Assembly: GCF_900445235.1 (NCBI RefSeq)
Contig: NZ_UFSM01000002.1
Location: forward strand, 310,001 to 374,000
DNA from: Aminobacter aminovorans
GTDB taxonomy: Bacteria > Pseudomonadota > Alphaproteobacteria > Rhizobiales > Rhizobiaceae
Length of the DNA: 64,000 nt
Direction of reading: 5' to 3'
Shown: piece by piece, positions 53,173 through 62,063 of the stretch
Layout: the number at the start of each line of letters is the position of its first letter
How positions within the stretch are numbered: the first letter of the stretch is position 1
Translations under genes and position numbers: made by a program
Notes under the pieces: model-generated
Seen by the model: only the letters and a program-made list of their open reading frames with translations
Told to the model about the DNA's origin: nothing
Databases searched by the model: none

Positions 53173-54926
53173 GCCTCCTCCAAAGCTGCACGACGCAGCC
53201 GCCGGCCCGGTATCGCCGTCAGCAACTCCCGCGTATAGGCATGGGCCGAACTTCCGAACACGGTCGCGGTCGGCCCACTGTCCATGACGGCGCCGTTTCG
53301 CATGATGACAACGCGATCGACGACGCGTGAGACAACGCGCAAGTCGTGGGACACAAGAAGCAGGGCAAGTCCGTAGCGGTCCTGCAGATCGCGAAGCAAA
53401 TCCAAAACGCGGAGCTGGGTCGAGACGTCAAGGGCCGTCGTCGGTTCATCAGCAATAAGCAGCTTTGGCCTGTTGACGACGGCCATGGCGATGACGGCAC
53501 GCTGTCGCATCCCGCCACTGAGCTCGTGCGGAAACTGCGCCAGCACGCGCGCCGGCAGATGAACTTCATCCAGCACCTCGCGCAATCTGCACTCGAGCGC
53601 AGCTGCGGAGGGGGCAAGGTGGGCCTGCATCACCTCGCGGATCTGATCACCGATGCGCAATACGGGATTGAGCGCGGAGAGAGGATCCTGGTTGACCAGC
53701 GTCACCATCCGCCCGCGCACCTGTTGCCAGTCGTCCCAGGACCACCGAGCGGTGTCTTGGCCGAACAGCGAGACACGGCCGCTCACAAGGCCGAGCGGAG
53801 GCCTTGTCAGGCCGAGTGCCAAGGCAGCAAGTGTACTCTTGCCGGAGCCGCTTTCGCCGATCAGCCCGATGCTTTCGCCGCGCCCGACATGCAGACTGAC
53901 GTCATCGAGGAGACGTCGACCGAAATAGGGTGACCGGCGGTCGACGACGTCGACCCGGACAGCTTGCAGATCAAGGGCGGGAGTGGCCGACCCTTGGGGC
54001 GCGTCGAATGAGGCAACGATGGCATTGGCACACATAGGGCGGTTCGCGCCCCAGCGTGGGAGGCGCAACCAGTTGCGCGGGCCGTGGACAGCTCGGCCCT
54101 CGACACTGTCACGCACGATGTCGCCGAAGTAGTTCGCGGCCAGCACGACGACAAAGATTGCCATCCCCGGCGCGACGACCAGCCAGGGGGCGATCTCCAT
54201 GCTGCCGCGCCCCTCATTCAGCATCGCGCCCCATTCCGGAGCGGGAGGTGGAACCCCGAGGCCAAGGAATGAGAGGGCCGAGACTGCTAGGATCAGGTTG
54301 CCGATGTCGAGCATCGCCAGCACAAGTATCGGCCCGATCAGGTTCAGAGCGATATGACCGGTCAGGATCTTCCATGTCGGCGTTCCGAGGCACCTGGCCG
54401 CCGACACATAGCCCTCTTGCGCCAGCTGAAGTGTAAAGCCACGGATAATGCGGGCATAGGCAGGCCACGCGACGACGGAGATGGCGATGATGAGCGGCAC
54501 CATGCCGCCGCCCATCAGGGCGGCGACGGCAATCGCCAGCACCAGCCGCGGAAAAGCGAGAAGCACATCGATGATCTTGGTCAGGACGAGATCGACCACG
54601 CCCCCGAAATAGCCGGCCACGACGCCGACGGCGACGCCGATCGACATGACAATCAGCACGGCGATGGCCGCGACCATCAGCGAGGTGCGACCGCCGTAAA
54701 GGAGCCGGGTGAAGACGTCGCGGCCGAAATCGTCCGTTCCAAGCAGGTTGGCGGCATTTGGCGGCAGCAGGACCTGCTTGAAGTCCGTGTCGACCGGGCT
54801 CAGGCCGGAGACGAGAGGCGCGGCGAGCACGGCGGCAATCATCGCCATCACGACGGCAAGCAGAAGGATGCCAACCGGGTCACGGCGCAGGCCACCCGCA
54901 AAGCGGCGCAGGACGCGGTCAGACAT
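53169..54926 (-). CDS. Fused peptide/nickel-type permease and ATPase
   Basis: Protein of 585 residues combining a DppC/NikC permease (about 1-280: LLGTDDFGRDVFTRLLYGGRTSL, EAA-like region AARCLGTPTWKILTGHI, LSFLGLGVPPPAPEWGAML) with a DppD/NikD ATPase (about 310-585: Walker A GESGSGKSTLAAL, NQDPLSALNP, signature LSGGMRQRAVIAMA, Walker B LLIADEPTTALD, switch SHDLRVV). These are separate proteins in most transporters. The linker (about 280-310) is short and the frame is continuous. Starts by overlapping the permease gene by 8 bases. Confidence 0.93.
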   Translation of the reverse strand: MSDRVLRRFAGGLRRDPVGILLLAVVMAMIAAVLAAPLVSGLSPVDTDFKQVLLPPNAANLLGTDDFGRDVFTRLLYGGRTSLMVAAIAVLIVMSIGVAVGVVAGYFGGVVDLVLTKIIDVLLAFPRLVLAIAVAALMGGGMVPLIIAISVVAWPAYARIIRGFTLQLAQEGYVSAARCLGTPTWKILTGHIALNLIGPILVLAMLDIGNLILAVSALSFLGLGVPPPAPEWGAMLNEGRGSMEIAPWLVVAPGMAIFVVVLAANYFGDIVRDSVEGRAVHGPRNWLRLPRWGANRPMCANAIVASFDAPQGSATPALDLQAVRVDVVDRRSPYFGRRLLDDVSLHVGRGESIGLIGESGSGKSTLAALALGLTRPPLGLVSGRVSLFGQDTARWSWDDWQQVRGRMVTLVNQDPLSALNPVLRIGDQIREVMQAHLAPSAAALECRLREVLDEVHLPARVLAQFPHELSGGMRQRAVIAMAVVNRPKLLIADEPTTALDVSTQLRVLDLLRDLQDRYGLALLLVSHDLRVVSRVVDRVVIMRNGAVMDSGPTATVFGSSAHAYTRELLTAIPGRRLRRAALEEA

Positions 54927-55881
54927 TGCGGCGCTCCTCGAGCCGGACCCGCGGATCCAGGAAGCGGTAGAGGATGTCGACGGCGAAGTTGATGATGACG
55001 AACAGGGTCGCCATCAGCAAGGTGAAGCCCTGAATGACGGGATAGTCACGACCGCTGATCGCTTCGACCATGTATCTGCCAACACCGGGCCATGCGAATA
55101 CGGTTTCTATAACGGCTGCACCGCCGAGCAGACCGCCGGCGACAAGCGAGGCGGCGGTGAGCACGGGTATCAACGCAGGCCGCAAGGCGTGGCGGAACAG
55201 CAGCGTGCGTCGCTTCATGCCCTTCGCCTCGGCCATCAGCATATAGGGCTGCGACAATGTATCGAGCAGGCTGGCGCGAAGAAGCCGCGACGTCGCTGCT
55301 GCGATGCCGACGCCGAGCGTGACGGCGGGCAGGATGATGCTTTCCGGCCGCCTGCCGCCCATTGCCGGCAGCCATCCGAGCGTGATGGCGAAGAGATAGA
55401 CGAGCAGGACCCCGAGGAAGAAGCTCGGCAGCGATTCGCCCACGAGGCTCAGAACCCGGGTGACGTGATCGGTGGTGCGGCCGGCGTAGAGGCCGCCAAG
55501 GATTCCACTCGGAATGGCGATGACGAACATCACCAGAAGTGCTGCACCACCAAGTTTCAACGTCGCTGGAATGCGCGCCGCCAGCTCATCGGCTATGGGC
55601 TGGCGACTGCGCAGCGAGGTTCCGAGGTTGCCCGTTGCCACGCGCGCGAGCCACGTCACATACTGCTGCGCCAGAGGGTCGTTCAGGCCCATCTGGTCGC
55701 GCACCTCATCGATGTCGCGCCGGGTGATCTGCGCGGAATCGAGTCCTGGCTCGACCATGGTCAGCAGTACCGCCGTGGCGGGGTCACCCGGGATGAATCG
55801 CAGCATCAGGAAGACGACCACGGTTATTCCAAACAGGACCGAAAGCCCGGCGAGCGCGCGTCGGAACGCGTAGGCGAGCAT
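54919..55881 (-). CDS. Peptide/nickel-type ABC permease (DppB/NikB-like)
   Basis: Inner-membrane permease of 320 residues: N-terminal LSVLFGITVVVFLMLRFIPGDPA, membrane core, EAA-like AEAKGMKRRTLLFRHALRPALIPV, and AVIETVFAWPGVGRYMVEAISGRDYPVIQG, all typical of the DppB/NikB family. Three bases after the binding-protein gene and overlapping the fused gene, so part of one transcript. Confidence 0.94.
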   Translation of the reverse strand: MLAYAFRRALAGLSVLFGITVVVFLMLRFIPGDPATAVLLTMVEPGLDSAQITRRDIDEVRDQMGLNDPLAQQYVTWLARVATGNLGTSLRSRQPIADELAARIPATLKLGGAALLVMFVIAIPSGILGGLYAGRTTDHVTRVLSLVGESLPSFFLGVLLVYLFAITLGWLPAMGGRRPESIILPAVTLGVGIAAATSRLLRASLLDTLSQPYMLMAEAKGMKRRTLLFRHALRPALIPVLTAASLVAGGLLGGAAVIETVFAWPGVGRYMVEAISGRDYPVIQGFTLLMATLFVIINFAVDILYRFLDPRVRLEERRNV

Positions 55882-55884
55882 TCG

Positions 55885-57417
55885 TCACTCCGCCGCGATG
55901 TACATAGACGGCGTGATATCGCGTGGACGCTCGACATCGACGCCCGCGACGCGCGCGTTATGCGCAATGCCGATCAGTTCGGCGTTTGCGACGTAGATCA
56001 ACGCTGTGTCGGCCATCACTTTCTCCTGGATCTGCTTTGCCAAAGCGAAGCGAGCTTCGGTGTTGGCTTCGGTGCGCAGCTGGTCGACAAGCGTGTCGAC
56101 CTCCGGATTCGAATAGCGCTGCCAGTTCTGCACAGCGTCAGAACGGTAGAAGCTGGAGAGCTGGCCGTTGAGGTCGCCGGTAGCCGTTCCGCACGAGCAG
56201 TAGGTCGCGATGTCGAAGGCCCCGTCGAGCATGATCTGGTTCGAGGCCGTCGGCTCGACCACGTGCAGCTTGGTGGAAACACCGATCTTGCGCCACTGCG
56301 CCTCGAGAGCGATGGCGACGGTCTGCCACCAGCCATAGGTCAACACGGTGAACTCGAGCTTCTTGCCATCGCGCTCGCGGATGCCATCCGCGCCAGGCTT
56401 CCAGCCCAGTTCGTCCAGCAGCGCCCTTGCACGCTCAAGGTCGGTAACCTGCTTCGTCTCGATCGCGTAAGGCAGGCCAGCTGGAAAGTGCCCGGTCGAG
56501 TGCGTGGCAAAGGGAGCCATCACTCCGTCGACGATCTCGTTGCGATCGGTGCCCAGGCTGAGTGCCTGCCGCAGCTTCACATCCTGAAGCAGCGGGTTGC
56601 GATAGTTCATCCAGATGTTCCAGTTGCTCGCGTTCACGACAGGGAACTTGTAGTCTTCGCTGCGGACATAGGCGGGACGCTGCTCGAACTGGACATTGGC
56701 ATCCATGTCGGCCTCGCCCGACTGCATGGCCAGATAGCGGGTCTGCGGATCGACCACGAAACGGGCTTCGAGCCGTTGGAGTTTGGGCTGCTCGCCCCAG
56801 TAGCCTTCGAACGGCTCGGCTACGACGAGTTCGCCGGGGACAAACTCGGTCGGCTTGAAGTAACCTGAGAGGTCGGCTTCCAGCGCATATCGGTCACCAA
56901 GTTCTTCGGCACGCGCGGCATTGTGTACGGCGATCGTAACTGTCTTGAACAGGAATGCCGGGTCGGGCTTTTCGGTGCGGATTTCAAGCGTGGTCGGGCC
57001 CACCGCCTTGAACGTCGCGCCACGCAAGATCGAAGCCGCGCGGGTGTTCTTGGCCTGATGTCGCTCAAAGGATGCCTGCACGGAAGCAGCATCGACGGGC
57101 GCGCCGCTCCAGAACTTGGCGTTCGGCTGCAATTCGATCCGCCACAAGGTTGGTTCCACCAGTTCCCAGCTTTTCGCAAGCGCCGGGATCAGATCCGCGC
57201 CGTCGAGCGTCGCGTGAACAAGCGGCTCCGCGAAACCATTGTTGATGATCCGCTGGGCATCGATGTTGATGGGGTCGAGCGAGCGCGGCATGTTTGCGGT
57301 GACGAGGCGCAAGACCTGCTCCTCGGCAGGCGCGGCCTCCTGGGCGAAAGCAGGCAGGGTGAAGGTGGACCATGCGATGGCCAGCGCGGCCAATGCGCTC
57401 CGCGAAAGGACGTTCAT
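55885..57417 (-). CDS. ABC transporter substrate-binding protein (peptide/nickel family 5)
   Basis: Periplasmic binding protein of 510 residues with a Sec signal (cleavage after PAFAQ). Family 5 features: PRSLDPINIDAQRIINNGFAEPLVH, SWELVEPTLWRIELQPNAKFWSGAPVDAASVQASFERH and LDELGWKPGADGIRERDGKKLEF. The mature chain contains several His and Trp residues but no obvious metal motif. The cobalamin riboswitch and CbiX-like first gene suggest the ligand is cobalt or a cobalt chelate, as in rhizobial cobalt ABC systems, rather than a peptide. Confidence 0.9.
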   Translation of the reverse strand: MNVLSRSALAALAIAWSTFTLPAFAQEAAPAEEQVLRLVTANMPRSLDPINIDAQRIINNGFAEPLVHATLDGADLIPALAKSWELVEPTLWRIELQPNAKFWSGAPVDAASVQASFERHQAKNTRAASILRGATFKAVGPTTLEIRTEKPDPAFLFKTVTIAVHNAARAEELGDRYALEADLSGYFKPTEFVPGELVVAEPFEGYWGEQPKLQRLEARFVVDPQTRYLAMQSGEADMDANVQFEQRPAYVRSEDYKFPVVNASNWNIWMNYRNPLLQDVKLRQALSLGTDRNEIVDGVMAPFATHSTGHFPAGLPYAIETKQVTDLERARALLDELGWKPGADGIRERDGKKLEFTVLTYGWWQTVAIALEAQWRKIGVSTKLHVVEPTASNQIMLDGAFDIATYCSCGTATGDLNGQLSSFYRSDAVQNWQRYSNPEVDTLVDQLRTEANTEARFALAKQIQEKVMADTALIYVANAELIGIAHNARVAGVDVERPRDITPSMYIAAE

Positions 57418-57418
57418 C

Positions 57419-58246
57419 TTACTCTCCTTTGGATGAGGAACTGTTGATCACCGGACGCAGCCGCTGCTTGCGGCCTGTCGGCTCATAGGCGAAATCATGG
57501 ACGACGCTGCCGCCCAGCAGATGCTCTTCAACGATGCGGTCGACCGCCGTCTCCGTGACGCCGCCATAGTAGGTGCCTTCCGGATAGACCTGGAGCACGG
57601 GCGCGAGATTGCAGGGGCCAAGACAGGTCGCCTTCGCTGTCATCGTGCCTTCGCCAGTCATCCGAAGCTTGCGGCTTTCCTGCAGATTGCGGAGGTGGCC
57701 CCAGATCGCGTGCGCACCCGCCGCATTGCAGGCGCCGCCCTCGCAGACCAGGACCCGACGCTTTTGCGCTGGCACCAGCGATCCTTCCAGCTTCACGTGA
57801 TCATCCGGTGGAACCGCAGGCTCGGCGGCCGCGCCGTTGATGAGAGCACCGAGCAGCGGTTCGAAATGGAGGCTCTGGGCGATATCACGAGATATGCGGA
57901 CCGGCGGCCATCGACCGGGATGTTCGGACTGCCAGCGCTTCAGCGAGCGCGTAATCCAGTTCAGGAAGCTCGGCTCCAGCGGAAGGACAAGCGGCACCAC
58001 AAGGATCGCGTCATAGGGGCCGCCGCGGAGCGACAGGAGTGCGTCGCGCAGCGAGGGTTGACCCTGTTCGGAGTAGCAAGCCATCGCCGCCGCCACTCCT
58101 GGCAGCATGGCAGCCATCGTCGCTATGCGCTGCATCTCCGCATGCGGAGCCGCCGCAAACGCAGACTTTGCCACCAACAGTACGGCCTGTCCGGACGCGA
58201 CTTTGTCCGGGCTGAGCTGGTGCGAAAGAGAGAAATCTACTTCCAA
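57419..58246 (-). CDS. CbiX-like chelatase domain fused to a [2Fe-2S] ferredoxin domain
   Basis: Protein of about 275 residues. The first 150 residues resemble a CbiX/SirB-type chelatase fold (AVLLVAKSAF, MAAMLPGVAAAMACYSEQGQPSL, YDAILVVPLVLPLEPSFLNWI). The last 100 are a thioredoxin-like ferredoxin with four Cys (VCEGGACNAAG and ATCLGPCNLAPVLQVYPEG). The open frame extends into the riboswitch terminator, so a TTG start at 58246, just after the T-run with GGGGA upstream, is proposed. First gene of the operon. Probably handles cobalt insertion into the corrin precursor or cobalt sensing. Confidence 0.78.
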   Translation of the reverse strand: MEVDFSLSHQLSPDKVASGQAVLLVAKSAFAAAPHAEMQRIATMAAMLPGVAAAMACYSEQGQPSLRDALLSLRGGPYDAILVVPLVLPLEPSFLNWITRSLKRWQSEHPGRWPPVRISRDIAQSLHFEPLLGALINGAAAEPAVPPDDHVKLEGSLVPAQKRRVLVCEGGACNAAGAHAIWGHLRNLQESRKLRMTGEGTMTAKATCLGPCNLAPVLQVYPEGTYYGGVTETAVDRIVEEHLLGGSVVHDFAYEPTGRKQRLRPVINSSSSKGE

Positions 58247-58248
58247 CG

Positions 58249-58278
58249 AAAAATCCCCGACCTGATGCGGACGGGGAT
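58249..58278 (-). terminator. Intrinsic terminator of the cobalamin riboswitch
   Basis: On the minus strand ATCCCCG-N12-CGGGGAT followed by a run of five T. Inside the loop, TCC/GGT can extend the stem with one mismatch. It lies about 90 bases downstream of the riboswitch core and immediately before the proposed first start codon, and its 3' arm contains GGGGA, the likely ribosome site. Confidence 0.75.
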
Positions 58279-58365
58279 ACGGAAACGTGGCCGCGCGAGC
58301 ATGCCAAAGGCAGCTGCGACAGCGCGCGCTCCTGTGGCACACCCCGACCACGGAACCAAAAGCAG

Positions 58366-58556
58366 TCAGGCAGGTCTCCTGGCTCGCGGTTCATCGCTGC
58401 TTCGCCTGTCTTCCCGGCACCTAAGTGCCAGTGACGTCGTTGGCGTAACAACTCGCCGCTTACAGTTGCGGGACAGCTCCGGTTTCGCACCGGATTCCCT
58501 CTTAGCTGTCACGTCGGCGCAAACCGCCGCGACAGAACCTTGACCGGCGCAACCTA
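58366..58556 (-). promoter_or_regulatory. Cobalamin (B12) riboswitch
   Basis: Minus-strand leader with the conserved AdoCbl aptamer pieces: GGGAATCCGGTGCGAAACCG, GCTGTCCCGCAACTGTAAGC, and the B12 box GCCAGGAGACCTGCC near 58368-58382. The 5' side (AGGTTC and the preceding stem) extends to about 58556. Placed directly upstream of the transport operon, with the terminator at 58249-58278, so it should shut off the operon when cobalamin is abundant. Confidence 0.95.
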
Positions 58557-58787
58557 TCGGTGTCAGCCCTCAAGTCAATCCCGTCGGTCAGGCATTTTCC
58601 CTGCAAGGCCGAAAGAAAACAGAATGTATTGTCAGTCGACGATTACTGCCCTGTTCACACAGTCAGGCAGGTAGCTCTGCAGCCGAGTAGTTCTGGCGAT
58701 CCTGATTTGCCGACAGGTCAGCGACGTGGCAGGGATCACAGGGAAAACCGCGCGGCCATCTTTAGCCCGCTATCGCCAGGGGAGCCT

Positions 58788-59204
58788 TTAACTTGCCTTG
58801 GCTACAAGCCAGACTGTGCAGAAGTAACCCAAGGTGGCTGCGGTTGCGGTCAAGGCAGTCCCCCACATCATGTCGACGACACTGACCGAAACTGACCAGT
58901 TCTTGAGCGTGGCCAGGTTGGTCATGTCGTAAGTGCCATAGGCGACAAGCCCGAGCAGCGCGCCATTGACCAGTGCGGTCACCCAGCTTGCGCCGTTCAC
59001 CGCCGGCATCACTGCGAAGTGGACCACACCGGCGACATAGACAAGGTAGAAGAGACCGGCGACGCCGAAATTGGGTTGCTCGAGAAGCAGGCTGCCGATC
59101 CGGTTGCGGTAAAAGCTGGTGGAAATGGTCGACAGCCAGATGAAGTCGATGCAGAAAAAGCCGACGGCGGTAGCGGCATAAGCGATGGCGTAGCTTGCGA
59201 TCAT
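58788..59204 (-). CDS. DUF2177 family membrane protein
   Basis: Protein of 138 residues with four helices: YAIAYAATAVGFFCIDFIWL, FGVAGLFYLVYVAGVVHFAV, VNGALLGLVAYGTYDMTNLATL and VVDMMWGTALTATAATLGYF. DFIWL and the YGTYDMTNLATLKNWS segment are typical of DUF2177. It follows chrR by 36 bases on the same strand, and members often travel with RpoE-ChrR singlet-oxygen regulons. Biochemical function unknown. Confidence 0.85.
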   Translation of the reverse strand: MIASYAIAYAATAVGFFCIDFIWLSTISTSFYRNRIGSLLLEQPNFGVAGLFYLVYVAGVVHFAVMPAVNGASWVTALVNGALLGLVAYGTYDMTNLATLKNWSVSVSVVDMMWGTALTATAATLGYFCTVWLVAKAS

Positions 59205-59240
59205 CGGTGCACTTCTGCTGCTTGGGGCGCAGGCGCCCGA

Positions 59241-59903
59241 TCAAATACCCAGGAGTGGCTGGATCGCCCGGACAATCCAGCTGCGGAACTTCAGTGGCGC
59301 GTCGGTGACGGCAAGACAGATGCAATCGCTGTCCGCAGTGGCGACGGGCTGATGCATCAGGCTTTCATCGGCATCTTCGATATCACCGCGGGAAAAGATG
59401 TTCTCGCCGTCAACGAAGCTGCCGCTGAGCACCAGTGTCAGCTCGCGGCCGCCATGGCTATGCTCAGGCACAGGCTTGCCTGCAGGAATGCGCAGCAGCC
59501 GTACCCTGGTCTCGCGCTCTCCGGTCCTGATAGGGATCTGATAGGCACCTCGTCCGAGTGGCCGCCATTTGAGCGCGTCGATGTCACTGCCGAGGTAGGA
59601 GCGCAGCGGCTCCGGCAAGCCATCGCCCTGGCCGGAAGCCGAGGTTTCGCGGCTGGCGAATGGAGGGGCCTTGGAGGGCTGCTCCAGACGCCTGCGCACG
59701 CTCGCCCATGCATCGTCGACGGAAGCATCGTGCGGCAGGCTATCCAGCAGTTCACCGCCGATGCCTTCGGCAACAGTCAAGCGGCGCCGGCAGGACGGGC
59801 AAAGGGCAAGGTGCGTGGCGACCGCGATACTCCAGCCTTCGGCCAGACTGCCGGCAGCATAGCTCAAGAGCAGATCGTCGCTGACATGGTGACGGATGGT
59901 CAA
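59241..59903 (-). CDS. chrR: ChrR family anti-sigma factor
   Basis: Zinc-binding anti-sigma factor of 220 residues. The N-terminal ZAS domain has His6, His31, Cys35 and Cys38 (THLALCPSC), the same ligand positions as Rhodobacter ChrR. The C-terminal cupin (about 125-200) has PEHSHGGRELTLVLSGSF with metal-ligand His/Glu residues needed for the singlet-oxygen response. Holds the sigma factor inactive until oxidative damage. The start overlaps the rpoE stop (ATGA). Confidence 0.93.
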   Translation of the reverse strand: MTIRHHVSDDLLLSYAAGSLAEGWSIAVATHLALCPSCRRRLTVAEGIGGELLDSLPHDASVDDAWASVRRRLEQPSKAPPFASRETSASGQGDGLPEPLRSYLGSDIDALKWRPLGRGAYQIPIRTGERETRVRLLRIPAGKPVPEHSHGGRELTLVLSGSFVDGENIFSRGDIEDADESLMHQPVATADSDCICLAVTDAPLKFRSWIVRAIQPLLGI

Positions 59904-60478
59904 GACACTTCTCCAGAGCGGGCGAGCGCGGCCCGCAGTTTGTCGAAGGCGAGGCGCATGCGCGATTTGACTGTTCCCAGCGGTACATTGAGGCGCGTCG
60001 CGATTGCCCTGTGCGACTGGTCTTCGAAAAAGGACAGCTTGAGCAACGCGGCCTGCTCCTCCGGCAGCGTGGCGATTGCCTGGCGCAACTGCTCCGAGGT
60101 CTCCCGCGCGTCGAGCTCGGCATCGGCAGGGGCCATCTCATCGGGCACGAAAGAGGGATCGTTAGGGTCGAAATCCGGTCGATTCTCGCGCCGAAACGCG
60201 TCGATGCGCAGGTTGCGCGCGATGGTGAAGATCCACGTCGAGGCCGCGCCCTTTGAAGGATCGAACTTCGCGGCCTTGTTCCAGACCGCGATCATGGTCT
60301 CCTGCATCAGCTCCTCGGCGATCTGGTTGCCGCCGCCCGTCCGCGCCATGTAGGCCTTCACGCGCGGTGCGAAGTGGCGGAAGAGCGTCTCATAGGCCTC
60401 CATGTCGCGCCGCGCGCCCACGGCTTGAAGCAGCGCGCGCAAGTCAGGACGTGCATCATCATCTGTCTGGCGGCGCAT
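59900..60478 (-). CDS. rpoE: ECF sigma factor, RpoE (ECF11-like)
   Basis: Sigma factor of 192 residues. Region 2: YETLFRHFAPRVKAYMARTG, ELMQETMIAVWNKAAKFD and STWIFTIARNLRIDAFRR. Region 4: LPEEQAALLKLSFFEDQSHRAIATRLNVPLGTVKSRMRLA. ATG 60478 is chosen because conserved sequence begins just after it; the longer frame runs through the promoter. Pairing with ChrR and the TGATCC/CGTATC promoters nearby place it in the singlet-oxygen response group. Likely autoregulated. Confidence 0.93.
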   Translation of the reverse strand: MRRQTDDDARPDLRALLQAVGARRDMEAYETLFRHFAPRVKAYMARTGGGNQIAEELMQETMIAVWNKAAKFDPSKGAASTWIFTIARNLRIDAFRRENRPDFDPNDPSFVPDEMAPADAELDARETSEQLRQAIATLPEEQAALLKLSFFEDQSHRAIATRLNVPLGTVKSRMRLAFDKLRAALARSGEVS

Positions 60479-60586
60479 ACCCACAATTCCCAAATCGCAA
60501 TGCCGTGGCGCGGAGCGCCAGTGCCCCACCATAGAGCGTTTCTGCCACGCCGGCGCGCTTATGGAAACGATTGTGTTCATGCTGCA

Positions 60587-60614
60587 GATACGTCCCCTGC
60601 AGCGCCCCGGATCA
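60587..60614 (-). promoter_or_regulatory. ECF promoter for rpoE-chrR
   Basis: Minus-strand TGATCC (60609-60614), 16-base spacer, CGTATC (60587-60592), about 110 bases upstream of the rpoE start. Matches the known TGATCC/CGTA pattern of ECF11-type RpoE promoters, so autoregulation is inferred. Confidence 0.8.
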
Positions 60615-60640
60615 CCGATGCAGCAAATTTTGCCTCCCAG

Positions 60641-60668
60641 CGATCCGGCACGGCTTCTGCTGCGTATC
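60641..60668 (+). promoter_or_regulatory. ECF promoter for the FAD oxidoreductase-DUF1365 operon
   Basis: CGATCC (60641-60646), 16-base spacer, CGTATC (60663-60668). It is divergent from the rpoE promoter and has the same spacing. It lies 37 bases upstream of the GTG start at 60705, inside a longer open frame, which supports the later start. Confidence 0.78.
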
Positions 60669-60704
60669 AATCACGAAGCCGTTGCGGAATTGGAAGGGCA
60701 AAAA

Positions 60705-62063
60705 GTGCGAATTCATACCAGCAGGCAATTGCCGGATCATGCTCGCCGTGTCGCGGTTGTGGGGTCGGGTATCTCCGGCCTTTCGGCAGCCTGGCTGCTC
60801 AGCAGCAAGCTCAGCGTGACGCTCTATGAAAGCGAGACGCGTCTCGGCGGCCATTCAAACACGGTGATAGTGCCGACGAAGGACGGGGCGCTCCCCGTCG
60901 ATACGGGCTTCATCGTCTACAACGAACGCAACTATCCCAACCTTGTTGCCCTGTTCAAACAGATCGGGGTGCCCACGGCTGCTTCCGACATGTCCTTTGC
61001 AGCCTCGCTCGACGGCGGCAAACTCGAATATTCGGGCTCCGGCCTCAACGGTCTGATCGGCCAGCGTGGCAATGTCGTGCGGCCGCGCTTCTGGCGGATG
61101 ATGCGGGACATATTGCGCTTCTACCGCGAGGCGCCTGCGCTGCTGCTTCGGACGGATCTCAACGGCGTCAGCCTCGGCGAATATCTCGATCTCAACGCCT
61201 ATGCGCCGGCCTTCATCGAGGATCACCTGTTGCCGATGGGCGCGGCGATCTGGTCGACCACGGCGCGGGAGATGCGCGCCTATCCGCTGCTTGCCTTCGT
61301 CAGGTTCTTTGCCAGCCATGGCCTGCTCAGCCTCGCCGACCGCCCGAAATGGCGAACTGTGCTCGGCGGCAGCTGCGAATATGTCCATCGTCTGAGCGCT
61401 AGCTTCACCAAGGGGATCAGGCTCGGCGTCGCGGTGCGCAGCATCTCGCGGGAGAATGACCGCGTCGTCGTCACCGATGCAGCGGGACATGTCGACACCT
61501 TTACCGATGTCGTCATTGCCACCCATGCCGACCAGGCGCTCGGCCTGCTGGCCGATGCCGACCAGGCTGAGCAGGGCCTGCTCGGCGCCTTCCGCTACAC
61601 CGACAATCTGGCCGTGCTGCATTCCGACGAGACGCTGATGCCCAGGCGTCGACGTGTCTGGTCGAGCTGGAACTACATCGGTGAAAGCAGGGACGACGAC
61701 GCCCAGCCCCTTTGCGTCACCTACTGGATGAACCGCCTGCAGAATCTCGACAGGCGGTATCCCCTGTTCGTCACCCTCAACCCGACCCGCGAGATCGCGC
61801 CTTCGAAGATCATCGGGAGCTACAACTACACCCACCCACTGTTCGACCAGCGCGCGCTGGACGCCCAGCAGCGACTCTGGTGCTTGCAGGGCAGGCGCAA
61901 CACCTGGTTCTGCGGTGCCTATTTCGGGTTCGGCTTCCATGAAGACGGACTGCAGGCAGGTCTGGCTGCAGCCGAGAGCGTCACCGACGTGCAGCGGCCT
62001 TGGCGGGTGCGCGATGAATCGGGGCGGCTAGTGATCCGGCCACGCGTGGAGGCGGCGGAATGA
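60705..62063 (+). CDS. FAD-dependent NAD(P)-binding/amine oxidase-like protein
   Basis: Flavoprotein of 452 residues: RRVAVVGSGISGLSAAWLLS (GxGxxG), TLYESETRLGGHSNTV, PVDTGFIVYNERNYPNL, DVVIATHADQAL and a C-terminal TWFCGAYFGFGFHEDGL. This protein is regularly found with DUF1365 and cyclopropane-fatty-acid synthase genes in RpoE-ChrR regulons. GTG 60705 is chosen because GGAAGG is 6-7 bases upstream and an ECF promoter overlaps the longer frame. The stop overlaps the DUF1365 gene (ATGA). Proposed lipid-modifying role, not proven here. Confidence 0.88.
   Translation: MRIHTSRQLPDHARRVAVVGSGISGLSAAWLLSSKLSVTLYESETRLGGHSNTVIVPTKDGALPVDTGFIVYNERNYPNLVALFKQIGVPTAASDMSFAASLDGGKLEYSGSGLNGLIGQRGNVVRPRFWRMMRDILRFYREAPALLLRTDLNGVSLGEYLDLNAYAPAFIEDHLLPMGAAIWSTTAREMRAYPLLAFVRFFASHGLLSLADRPKWRTVLGGSCEYVHRLSASFTKGIRLGVAVRSISRENDRVVVTDAAGHVDTFTDVVIATHADQALGLLADADQAEQGLLGAFRYTDNLAVLHSDETLMPRRRRVWSSWNYIGESRDDDAQPLCVTYWMNRLQNLDRRYPLFVTLNPTREIAPSKIIGSYNYTHPLFDQRALDAQQRLWCLQGRRNTWFCGAYFGFGFHEDGLQAGLAAAESVTDVQRPWRVRDESGRLVIRPRVEAAE

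Noticed and set aside
54709..56868. 719-residue open frame on the plus strand across the cobalt-type ABC genes
   Set aside because: Spans parts of three genes on the opposite strand, has no domain signature, and would need to ignore the ATGA-coupled operon.
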